Part shown: piece after piece, positions 6,680 to 13,916 of the stretch
Position numbering within the stretch: position 1 is the stretch's first letter
Layout: the number at the start of each line of letters is the position of its first letter
NCBI GenBank assembly: GCA_021442745.1
Contig: JABUSI010000056.1
Coordinates: 1-15,356, forward strand
Source of the DNA: Erysipelotrichaceae bacterium
Lineage (GTDB): Bacteria; Bacillota_I; Bacilli_A; Erysipelotrichales; Erysipelotrichaceae
Direction: 5' to 3'
Length of the DNA: 15,356 nucleotides
The notes under the pieces: model-generated
Databases searched by the model: none
What the model was told of the DNA's origin: nothing
The model's input: only the letters and a program-made list of their open reading frames with translations
Made by a program: the position numbers and the translations under genes

Positions 6680-9284
6680 ACTGTTTCTTTCTGTATATTC
6701 TGACACCCTTGATTCCTGTCGGACCCAACGGCATAAACTGACTGATATAATCGTTAATCGAACGAGCCAGCGTCGTATTCGCTTCTACCGTCAGCTCGTT
6801 ATGACCCTGTGCAAACGATACGTCAAACGTGTAATCCGGACAAATCCGGACACCGCATTCCTTACCGTTTACCAGAACACGGATACCTTCGGTAGCCCCA
6901 AGCACTTCCGCTTTACCGTCATACCCTTCTTCACAATTTACGGTAAAGGTATAGGTAATCCGTCCGCAGAACGAAGAATCCACGGTATTGATATACACAA
7001 CCGGATTCATCGCTAATTCTTTCGTATGGCCTTCAAAATCCGTCAGGACAACATCCGCACAAGTCAGATCACATACCGGTTCGTATGTGAAATATTCTTT
7101 CTTTGCATCCGCCAATGGTTCATCGGATACGATAACCATCTTGCTGCCATACGGCGGCAAATCCAGTGTAAACGCCTTGTCATCCTGTACAAGAGTATCC
7201 GTAAACGCATCGTATTCGGTAATATATCCGGTTTCTTTTACCGTTACCGTTGTCTGCACACGCGTATAACTGCTTTCATTCACAAAGAAATACAGATGCA
7301 AGCCGTCATGTACGTAATGATGAACCCGCAGTTTCGGACATTCACAATCCGTATGAATATCCTGTAAACCCGCTTTCTGCAAAGTGTCTGCCAGCTGTTC
7401 TGCTCTTAACACATTACCATCAATTACGATATTGTTTACCGTACCTTCGCTGGTTCCCGTCGGCAAGCCGTTCATAAAGCAGACCGGTAGTCCGCCATCC
7501 TGCATCTTCCGGATGGTCACCAATACCTGTGCCGGTAAATTCTCGGCATACGGCACGATCAGACAACGGATCTTCTGTCCGTTCATATTCCACGTACCGT
7601 TATCGAAATGTCCTTCGTTCAGATAATCAGCGGATACAATCTCAAACCCGATCTGATGGGTTGTGAGTTCTTTTGCCGGAACCTGCGTAAACATATAGTC
7701 TCCGCTCCATTCGGCTTCCCCATGGAACAGAATACCCGCTTCACTGATACACTGTCCGTCTGACAACAGATGACACAACCGGTTGGCATAGTTCATCAGT
7801 TGTTTAAATTCCGGATACTGCGGATTGTTTCCTTTGGCATAGAAATGCGGCGGACAATCGGAATCCGGGAATGCCTTCGGGGAAAACGCATGCGGTACCA
7901 GGTTGTTGATGCCTCTTACCAGCATGTAGTCCGTCATCCATTTTGCCAGTTTATTGCCTTCCTGCCAGCCATACGCACCGAACAGTTCACACATGGAATT
8001 GCCCTTGGCACGCGGATTCAGATGTGCTAATGAACTTCCCAGTTTACCCAGCACATACGTAAAGAATTCCCCGTCCCAGTTCGGTTTGTGGAACGACTTG
8101 AACGCATCGTCAAATTCCGGCACCAGCTGGAACAGAACGACATCAATACCCGCCATATCCGCATGTTTCATACTACGGAAGAAATGACCCGGACCATATC
8201 CCAGCCGTGCAACCGCATTGTTGTCTTCAATTGTATGTCCCACACGCATGACGTGATGGGCCTTACACCAGTCTCCCAATACCCCGTCAAAATTCTCGGA
8301 ATATAAGGCACTGACCAGATCCATATAGTGATAGCGAAGGGTTTTCGCTTTCTGACTTGAACCGATAAACAGTAACGGCAGTTCTTTTCCGATTTCTGCA
8401 ACATCCGCCTTTTCTGCCAGCATCTGTTCCAGACCTTCCGCATACGGAAGAACCATCTCACTGTTTCTTCCGATTGACGCGTTTTCTGCACCATGCAGAT
8501 TTCCGAACCGCGGTTCATCGGAGAAGAATCCCGTAACCGTTTTCCCGAATTCCTCGCCGAAATGTTCATAAATCGGTTCGTATACTTCCTGCAACAGCAC
8601 TCTTGTCGCCTTAGCATCCAACGGATTCAGATGGTTCTCGGTCTCCTTTTCGCCGCCCTTTTCGGACACAAACACCACATTCAGTGACCAGGTTCCTTCC
8701 GGAATATCCAGGTTCACCCGTAAGCATGGTCCGCCTACCGCACCCGGGATCGGATTTCCTATCAAATCAAACAGCGGCTTTCCGGTGTTGTAGTCATCCA
8801 CCAGTTCCGTCTGAGAGGTAACATCGATCGTATAGTCCGTATCGATTTCTTCAAATCCCAGCCTTTTCTGCAAATAAATACCTAAAATTTTATCTTTCGG
8901 ACTCTTCAGAACGTATTTCAGAATCATACTTCCCTGTTCCATCGGTCCGGCAACGTCAAACGTTTTCAGACAAAGATATTTCTTCTTATATTGCGGATAA
9001 TCGGTCTTGATTTTTCCGTTCGCAAACCCGGTAGGAAAATGCGAATCGTCTAAAATCCATACTTTCATACCCCGTTTTTTACATTCCCCGATAATCAATC
9101 CCAGGTCATGAAACCACTTCGGTCCGTTGAAATCGTTATGCGGTCTGGCTTCGATACACAAAGCCCCGCAACCGCATTGGTTGATTTTCTCGATTTCCTC
9201 AATATACTCTTCATCGGTTTCACTGCCATGTACCCACAGAAACGGGTACAGATGATTTGTCGTTTTTTCAAACAAGTTGTGCAT
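6678..9284 (-). CDS. GH106-like glycoside hydrolase (alpha-L-rhamnosidase-type)
   Basis: Large predicted cytoplasmic glycosidase of 868 residues. The N-terminal barrel starts with YPFLWVHG and a helix EEYIEEIEKINQCGCGALCIEARP region (25-48), followed by GMKVWILDD (72-80), in the style of GH106 proteins. The signature stretch CELFGAYGWQEG (432-443) with LVRGINNLVPHAFSP (455-469) is the strongest family mark. Glu433 and the Asp256-Glu257 pair of FFSDEP are candidate catalytic acids (inference). The end (about 770-868) is a jelly-roll with RVLVNGKECG (802-811), like galactose-binding folds. No signal peptide is present and it is shorter than many secreted GH106 enzymes. The Shine-Dalgarno is weak (AGG, inside the GH43 end), so translation probably depends on coupling to GH43. 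Known GH106 enzymes remove alpha-L-rhamnose; other activities exist among relatives. Confidence 0.8.
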   Translation of the reverse strand: MHNLFEKTTNHLYPFLWVHGSETDEEYIEEIEKINQCGCGALCIEARPHNDFNGPKWFHDLGLIIGECKKRGMKVWILDDSHFPTGFANGKIKTDYPQYKKKYLCLKTFDVAGPMEQGSMILKYVLKSPKDKILGIYLQKRLGFEEIDTDYTIDVTSQTELVDDYNTGKPLFDLIGNPIPGAVGGPCLRVNLDIPEGTWSLNVVFVSEKGGEKETENHLNPLDAKATRVLLQEVYEPIYEHFGEEFGKTVTGFFSDEPRFGNLHGAENASIGRNSEMVLPYAEGLEQMLAEKADVAEIGKELPLLFIGSSQKAKTLRYHYMDLVSALYSENFDGVLGDWCKAHHVMRVGHTIEDNNAVARLGYGPGHFFRSMKHADMAGIDVVLFQLVPEFDDAFKSFHKPNWDGEFFTYVLGKLGSSLAHLNPRAKGNSMCELFGAYGWQEGNKLAKWMTDYMLVRGINNLVPHAFSPKAFPDSDCPPHFYAKGNNPQYPEFKQLMNYANRLCHLLSDGQCISEAGILFHGEAEWSGDYMFTQVPAKELTTHQIGFEIVSADYLNEGHFDNGTWNMNGQKIRCLIVPYAENLPAQVLVTIRKMQDGGLPVCFMNGLPTGTSEGTVNNIVIDGNVLRAEQLADTLQKAGLQDIHTDCECPKLRVHHYVHDGLHLYFFVNESSYTRVQTTVTVKETGYITEYDAFTDTLVQDDKAFTLDLPPYGSKMVIVSDEPLADAKKEYFTYEPVCDLTCADVVLTDFEGHTKELAMNPVVYINTVDSSFCGRITYTFTVNCEEGYDGKAEVLGATEGIRVLVNGKECGVRICPDYTFDVSFAQGHNELTVEANTTLARSINDYISQFMPLGPTGIKGVRIYRKKQ

Positions 9285-9286
9285 AA

Positions 9287-10726
9287 TCAGAACCTGATCG
9301 CGCTGAAATCAACGCTTCCTTTCCCTTCAAACGTAAAATGTAAACTGTGTACTCCTTGTACCGGAGCAATCTTCATCTCTATTGTATGCCATTTGCCGTT
9401 TGGTTGTATAGAAGCGGTTCCCGCCGGCACTCCGTTTTTCCCGTCGTAACAAGCATGAACAACCCCTTCAAAATCACCGCGTATTTCCAGTTTTACCGTT
9501 TCGTTGCCGGTAAATTCGAAATACTTGAACCCGCACCCTGCCGTATTGCGTAAATTACAGATATACGCATTCCGGCTGGTGAAACAACCGTGATCTTCTT
9601 CCAGTGTAATGTACGCATCGCTTTCGTCTTTCTTCACTCTGGAAGAAAACTGCTTCGTTCCGTGTTCTCCCCACAGATGACAGGCGATATGACAGGAATA
9701 TTCCCCTCTGGCAACCAACGGTCCGTTGTTTAATCCGCAGCTTGTCACTTCCGCCTGAAAAATCCTTCCGTTTTCATCCATATGCACTTCTTCCGCACAT
9801 CCCTGACGATTGGTCTGTGTCCCGTTGGTATGGCGATGATAGAAAATATACGTCTTCCCGTTCAGTTGCGTTAACCCGCCATGATTGTTGCCGATGTAAT
9901 TGACGGCTTCATCAACAAGTCCCAGATCCCCGTTGGAAATGATGACTCCCATAAAATCCGGCCTTTCATCCGGGGCGTTGCTGATGCCGTAACACAATTC
10001 ATGTCCCTGATAACTGGAATACACAAAATAATACCTGTCACCGATTTTCCGCATACTGCTCGCTTCAAAGAACGGGTGTTCTTTATAATCCGTATTGACC
10101 GCATCGTCAATGCCTTCCACAAACAGTTTCGGAGTCCCGATGATTGTCATCATATCCGGCTGTAATTTCGCTACATAACTGCCTAATTTCCCGCAGTTCG
10201 GTTTCTCCATACCATTAAAGTTATATTTCGTAAAATCAAATCCGAAACCGTAATACAGATACACATCCCGGTTTTCCACATAAACCGCCGGGTCAAACAT
10301 CAGTCCGTTACCGCAATTGCTGTTCAGTTCCGTACCATCTTCGAAATGCACGTATCCTAAGAATTCATAATGTCCCGCCGGACTGTCGCAAACCGCAACC
10401 CCGATCCGCGAGAACACACCGATGACATAGAATAAATAATATCTGCCATCCGGCCCCTGGATGCTGTCGGGAGCAATCAGTCCCATCGGTAAACTTTCCT
10501 CATAATAAGGATCCTGCCGTTTCCGGAAAATCACGCCCTCAAACGTCCAGTTTCCCAAATCATCCACCGGTGCACTGTAACATACGTAATCCCCTAAACA
10601 ATATATTTCCCCGTTGAAACTGTCATGCGAACCATATACGTACAGACGGTTGTCATACACTCTCGGTTCTCCGTCCGGAATGAATTCATACGGTGGTAAA
10701 TACGGGTTAAAGGCTTGTTTTTTCAT
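9287..10726 (-). CDS. GH43-like glycosidase with C-terminal CBM6-like domain
   Basis: Five-bladed beta-propeller glycosidase, probably releasing arabinofuranose or xylose from side chains. It has 479 residues and no signal peptide. The opening NPYLPPYEFIPDGEPRV leads to Asp18, likely the catalytic base; Asp145 (MFDPAVYVE) fits the pKa-tuning Asp; Glu221 (FFEASSM) fits the general acid; NHGGL (281-285) and YHRH (296-299) match the late-blade His region of the family. Residue roles are assigned by family pattern. From about residue 350 a beta-sandwich follows whose end (VHSLHFTFEGKGSVDFSAIRF region, 459-479) resembles CBM6 modules. A strong AGGAGG sits before the ATG. Its stop is two bases before the next ATG, so it is likely coupled to the GH106-like gene. 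A beta-xylosidase or alpha-L-arabinofuranosidase cannot be told apart here. Confidence 0.88.
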   Translation of the reverse strand: MKKQAFNPYLPPYEFIPDGEPRVYDNRLYVYGSHDSFNGEIYCLGDYVCYSAPVDDLGNWTFEGVIFRKRQDPYYEESLPMGLIAPDSIQGPDGRYYLFYVIGVFSRIGVAVCDSPAGHYEFLGYVHFEDGTELNSNCGNGLMFDPAVYVENRDVYLYYGFGFDFTKYNFNGMEKPNCGKLGSYVAKLQPDMMTIIGTPKLFVEGIDDAVNTDYKEHPFFEASSMRKIGDRYYFVYSSYQGHELCYGISNAPDERPDFMGVIISNGDLGLVDEAVNYIGNNHGGLTQLNGKTYIFYHRHTNGTQTNRQGCAEEVHMDENGRIFQAEVTSCGLNNGPLVARGEYSCHIACHLWGEHGTKQFSSRVKKDESDAYITLEEDHGCFTSRNAYICNLRNTAGCGFKYFEFTGNETVKLEIRGDFEGVVHACYDGKNGVPAGTASIQPNGKWHTIEMKIAPVQGVHSLHFTFEGKGSVDFSAIRF

Positions 10727-10750
10727 CAGAAGATCCTCCTTATCAAGAAA

Positions 10751-10785
10751 TAAGCGTAAGCCCTTATGAGAAAGGCTTACGCTTA
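10751..10785 (-). terminator. Perfect 12-bp hairpin after EIIBC (attenuator or mRNA processing/stability element)
   Basis: TAAGCGTAAGCC and GGCTTACGCTTA (arms 10774-10785 and 10751-10762) make a perfect 12-bp stem with an 11-base loop, starting 11 bases after the EIIBC stop. On the minus strand the tail is TTTCTTGAT, a weak T-run, so termination would be partial. This is a common arrangement for letting a highly expressed permease gene give more protein than the enzyme genes behind it, either by attenuation or by protecting the upstream mRNA from 3' decay. The structure is directly visible; the role is inferred. Confidence 0.65.
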
Positions 10786-10788
10786 CAA
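10774..10788 (-). promoter_or_regulatory. cre-like sequence (catabolite repression) overlapping the hairpin
   Basis: On the minus strand TTGTAAGCGTAAGCC fits the CcpA-site consensus WTGNAANCGNWNNCW at 14 of 15 positions; only the last base differs. It overlaps the promoter-proximal arm of the hairpin, so the match could be a by-product of that palindrome. If real, CcpA bound here, inside the operon, could act as a transcription roadblock between the permease and the hydrolase genes. Confidence 0.3.
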
Positions 10789-10795
10789 TGTGAAA

Positions 10796-12238
10796 CTATT
10801 GAGCTTTTGCTTTCTTTGGTTTTGGCTTATAGTCTTTCAATGACGTTTGTCCGCCATCTTCGTATCCGATTACTAAACCTAATACAATAGCGATCACAAA
10901 TGCTACCAAGCATCCGCCGATACCGGCAATTGTCTTAGAAGTTTCCGGAGCGATGTAACCAACGATACACATGAAGTTCGATACAGATGCAGGGATATAC
11001 AAAGCACCCTTACCGAAACCGACAATCAGACCACCGATGAAACCGGAAACGATTTCAACGATCATAGCCTTCTTGTTCCGCAGCAATACAGCGAACAAGG
11101 TAGGTTCGGAAATACCACCGATACACAAGGTAATAGCGTTAGCACCGGCAACCTGCTTTTCTTCGCCCTTAGCCTTGATGAAGTAAGAAATAGCCATACC
11201 CATCAATGCCAGGTTAGCAACGTTGGAACCAGCCAGGATAATCGGGTCATAACCCAAAGTAACGATATTCAGAATAGCGATCTGGATAACGGCAATGTGC
11301 ATACCTGTAGCAACCATGAACATCCAGAATGCACCGATCAATGCTACTGCCAGAGGACCTGCAACCTGGTAAATCCAGTTGAAGAAGCCTGTTAAGATCG
11401 CACCGCACCAGTTACCAACCGGAGCGCACAAGCAGAACATGACAGGAACCGTAACAACCAATGTCAGGAACGGAACTGTGATGATCTTGATGGATGTAGG
11501 ACATACACCATCGATAAAGTTGTAAACATACTTCAATACCCATACAGCTAACAGGGAAGGAATAACCGTTTGTGAGTAACCAGCCAAAGGAGCCGGGAAC
11601 AAACCGTAGAACTTGAATCCTGTTTCTGCAAAGTTTGCAACGATGTTGGTCCAGTTCGGATCAACCAGCAATACGCCAAGCAACAGTGCCAATGCGATGT
11701 TGGTGTTCAGCTTCTTAGCTGCACCGTAAGCAACGAATACAGGCATGAAATAGAAACCGGCATTACCTACCAGGTAAATGGATTGCATAACTGCACTTTC
11801 GTTAGAGAATACGTTCAGCATATCCGGACCTAACAAGGTGTAGAACAACTTGAAGAATCCGGTACCCATCATGATAGGAATCATGGATGCGATAGAACCT
11901 GATAAATAGTCTAATACTTTGGAAGGAACTTTCTTGATGTCAAACGGTTCCTTGGAATCCAGATTTTCATCAACTGCAGCGCCAGCCGTAATTCCTGCCA
12001 TTTCGCAGAATTCCGGATACACGTTACTTACCTGCTGACCGATAATGATCTGGTATTGGCCGGCAGAGAATTGTGAACCTAAAACGCCCTTAATTCCCTT
12101 TACGGCTTCGACATCGATCTTGTCTTTGTTGACATAATCGATTCTCAGTCTTGTCATACAGTGAACTGCAGACTTGACATTTTCTTTTCCGCCGATGTGT
12201 TCCAGAATCTGTGAACACAACTCTTCATATTTTGCCAT
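10796..12238 (-). CDS. PTS permease EIIBC, glucose/beta-glucoside family
   Basis: Membrane sugar transporter that imports and phosphorylates its substrate using phosphate passed from EIIA. It has 480 residues. The EIIB domain (about 1-85) carries the phosphocysteine Cys27 in AVHCMTRLR. After a short linker, EIIC (about 108-460) has multiple membrane segments, the conserved GMH motif (His314) and the GGISEPTLF motif (Glu378), both typical of substrate-binding residues in this superfamily. The chain ends at a lysine-rich tail (KPKPKKAKAQ) with no fused EIIA, unlike the usual BglF-type BCA proteins. The missing EIIA is probably the stand-alone gene at 1635-2129 in the same operon. Two GH1 phospho-beta-glucosidases downstream suggest a beta-glucoside substrate. 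The start is fixed by AAGGAGG nearby. Codons look richer in GTT, GCT, GGT and AAC than in neighbouring genes, suggesting strong expression. Confidence 0.95.
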   Translation of the reverse strand: MAKYEELCSQILEHIGGKENVKSAVHCMTRLRIDYVNKDKIDVEAVKGIKGVLGSQFSAGQYQIIIGQQVSNVYPEFCEMAGITAGAAVDENLDSKEPFDIKKVPSKVLDYLSGSIASMIPIMMGTGFFKLFYTLLGPDMLNVFSNESAVMQSIYLVGNAGFYFMPVFVAYGAAKKLNTNIALALLLGVLLVDPNWTNIVANFAETGFKFYGLFPAPLAGYSQTVIPSLLAVWVLKYVYNFIDGVCPTSIKIITVPFLTLVVTVPVMFCLCAPVGNWCGAILTGFFNWIYQVAGPLAVALIGAFWMFMVATGMHIAVIQIAILNIVTLGYDPIILAGSNVANLALMGMAISYFIKAKGEEKQVAGANAITLCIGGISEPTLFAVLLRNKKAMIVEIVSGFIGGLIVGFGKGALYIPASVSNFMCIVGYIAPETSKTIAGIGGCLVAFVIAIVLGLVIGYEDGGQTSLKDYKPKPKKAKAQ

Positions 12239-12358
12239 TTTCTCTCCTCCTTAAATTTAAATGGACTTGTGTAAGAAGCGTCTGCTTCTTTTGACAACTG
12301 TATTGTATGAAGAATTATTCTTTATTTCTCATATAATAAAGTTGTATTTGCTTTATTT
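12239..12358 (-). promoter_or_regulatory. AT-rich 120-bp leader upstream of EIIBC; possible weak promoter
   Basis: This gap precedes the EIIBC gene, where tight gene packing is broken, so extra transcription or RNA control is plausible. On the minus strand a TACAAT at 12302-12307 could be a -10 box, but the hexamer 17 bases upstream (GAGAAA, 12325-12330) is a poor -35. A 13-bp palindrome (AAGAATAATTCTT, 12310-12322) overlaps the spacer and could be an operator. The gap ends in a strong AAGGAGG ribosome binding site a few bases before the ATG. No BglG/LicT-type antiterminator target with its terminator was recognised. Promoter function is inferred and weak. Confidence 0.3.
12273..12290 (-). 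other. Leader hairpin (7-bp stem) upstream of EIIBC
   Basis: On the minus strand AAGAAGC and GCTTCTT form a perfect 7-bp stem around an AGAC tetraloop. It is not followed by a T-run in the direction of transcription (next bases ACACAAG), so it is not an intrinsic terminator for this operon. It may stabilise or shield the EIIBC mRNA 5' region. Confidence 0.45.
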
Positions 12359-13915
12359 TTACTTTATTTTCTCTAAAACAACGAGATAATCGTCATTTTC
12401 TTCTTTTTTCGGTGTCATCCACTCTCCGGTTTGAACCGAAACGTCTTCTTTCCGCATATACGCATTGGTTCTCGGATCAAACTTCGTAACCTGATACGTT
12501 CCGTTTGCAAGCGGCATCGTCATTTGTTTCCGGCATCCGTCAAAGTAATACAGGATAGCTTTGCTGTTGTCATCATTTACCAATACCAGCGGCGATTTCT
12601 TGTTGAACAGATTGCTTTCCTGCGCCGTTTTGTAATGGTGCAGCTGCCAGAACTTCTGTTTCAGATAGAATTCTTTCAGATATCCCATCTGCGTTGCCCC
12701 TTCGCCTTCCACCGCTTCATACCACGTCACGTCAAACCGGTTGAAGATATTCACACGGGAATGCTGTTTTCCTTTTTCCAGCACGCAATCCCAGATTCCC
12801 TGGGCTCCGTACGTATACCCGGCACCACCGACCTGCATGGTCGTATAGGCAACCCGCCGTACCAGATCGGCTGTACACAGCCGGCTTCCCATCTCTTCCA
12901 GTGTGGACACAAACTCATACATCGCTTCCCCTTCCACAAACGGCTTATTACCGTATTGTTCCAGATATTCGGTGTAATCGTTCACGGAAATGATATAGTC
13001 CCCGTGTCCTGCCTGATTCAACGTAAAGGAATGCCACGGTTCATCCTGATAATAACTCGCAAACGGACGTTCATTGGTATAATGCGCCGTTTTCAGATGA
13101 TGATACGGGTCAATCCGTTCGATATACTTTGCCAGTTCATTGAACGTATCGATTCGTTTCTGTCGCTTTTCCGGGTCATATCCCGCTACTTCACCCACCA
13201 GGGTATACACTAACGGCAGACTGCCGTACCGGTTCACAATGTACCTTGCAAGCTGTTTCAGATGGTCAATCCCGTCATCCGCATCCATATGCCACGTCAG
13301 ACCGATCGCATTGATCAGACCGCAATCGGCAAGATACTGCATCCTCCGGTCCAGTTCGTTCTGATAAAACGCCACGTTCGGTTTATCACCGTCAAAATAA
13401 TGATCTCTTCCGCCAAACATGGTATCCGCCCGCAGATTGGTCTGGTACACATTAAATCCCTGCGCTACGCGTTTATCCGCCATCCCCATGAACATACTGT
13501 CCATCTTCGGATAATTGGAATCCCACGTTTCCCGATACGCAAATTCCCAATGCGTATCTCCTAACCACACAAACGGTGTTCCGTCCGCATACGTGAAATA
13601 CTTGCCGTTCTCACTGACTCTTATAAATCCGTGTCTGTACAGATCCAGATTCCCGGTATACGGCACGCATTCGATACTTCCGCTTTGCACAACCGCATTT
13701 CCGTGACGCACGGTATACGTCCACGTTCCTTCTTCATCCGTCATATACGCAACTTTGAAATGGTTTTCGCCATCCCAGTACGCTTCCCGGACAATTTCTT
13801 TTTCCGACGGAGATACAAACGTTGCGGTTATAACCGTTTCCCAGACGGGCACATCCGGCTGTTCGATCACACATTCCAGATGCGCCGTCCGATATTTCTC
13901 TGTTGTATATTTCAT
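12359..13915 (-). CDS. DUF5060/DUF4038 apiosidase-like glycoside hydrolase
   Basis: Predicted cytoplasmic TIM-barrel glycosidase of 518 residues with no signal peptide. Residues 1-85 form a beta-rich domain like DUF5060 (TVITATFVSP, GTWTYTVRHG). Residues 95-430 resemble DUF4038, the family that includes the GH140 apiosidases: FIRVSENGKYFTYADGTPFVWLGDTHW, split here as FIRVSENGKYF (97-107) and WLGDTHW (117-123), then GFNVYQTN (153-160). A C-terminal beta domain (about 435-518) closes the chain. Likely catalytic acids are Glu242 (LVGEVAGYD) and Glu330 (VEGEAMYE), placed by family pattern. The start at 13915 lies one base after the kinase stop; an in-frame ATG at 13927 would overlap the kinase by 11 bases. 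Neither has a good Shine-Dalgarno, so coupling to kinase translation is likely. The substrate cannot be read from sequence; apiosides are a family-based guess. Confidence 0.85.
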   Translation of the reverse strand: MKYTTEKYRTAHLECVIEQPDVPVWETVITATFVSPSEKEIVREAYWDGENHFKVAYMTDEEGTWTYTVRHGNAVVQSGSIECVPYTGNLDLYRHGFIRVSENGKYFTYADGTPFVWLGDTHWEFAYRETWDSNYPKMDSMFMGMADKRVAQGFNVYQTNLRADTMFGGRDHYFDGDKPNVAFYQNELDRRMQYLADCGLINAIGLTWHMDADDGIDHLKQLARYIVNRYGSLPLVYTLVGEVAGYDPEKRQKRIDTFNELAKYIERIDPYHHLKTAHYTNERPFASYYQDEPWHSFTLNQAGHGDYIISVNDYTEYLEQYGNKPFVEGEAMYEFVSTLEEMGSRLCTADLVRRVAYTTMQVGGAGYTYGAQGIWDCVLEKGKQHSRVNIFNRFDVTWYEAVEGEGATQMGYLKEFYLKQKFWQLHHYKTAQESNLFNKKSPLVLVNDDNSKAILYYFDGCRKQMTMPLANGTYQVTKFDPRTNAYMRKEDVSVQTGEWMTPKKEENDDYLVVLEKIK

Positions 13916-13916
13916 A

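Noticed and set aside
6665..6706. Longer start at 6706 for the second DUF4038 gene
   Set aside because: It overlaps the GH106-like gene by 29 bases, adds non-conserved residues and lacks the GAGGA that precedes the ATG at 6667.
12291..12337. Plus-strand TTGACA (12291-12296) and TATAAT (12332-12337) as a promoter
   Set aside because: The spacing is 35 bases, far from 17, and there is no plus-strand gene to express. Antisense transcription remains possible but unsupported.
12335..12357. Weak AT hairpin (AATAAAG/CTTTATT) as a terminator after the first DUF4038 gene
   Set aside because: The 7-bp stem is AT-rich and no T-run follows on the minus strand; the T-run is on the plus-strand side, where there is no gene.
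12431..13213. Plus-strand open frame of 260 codons
   Set aside because: It lies wholly antisense to the DUF5060/DUF4038 gene, has no recognisable domain and is rich in Arg, Ile, Phe and His, as expected for the shadow of a real gene. The other plus-strand frames look the same.
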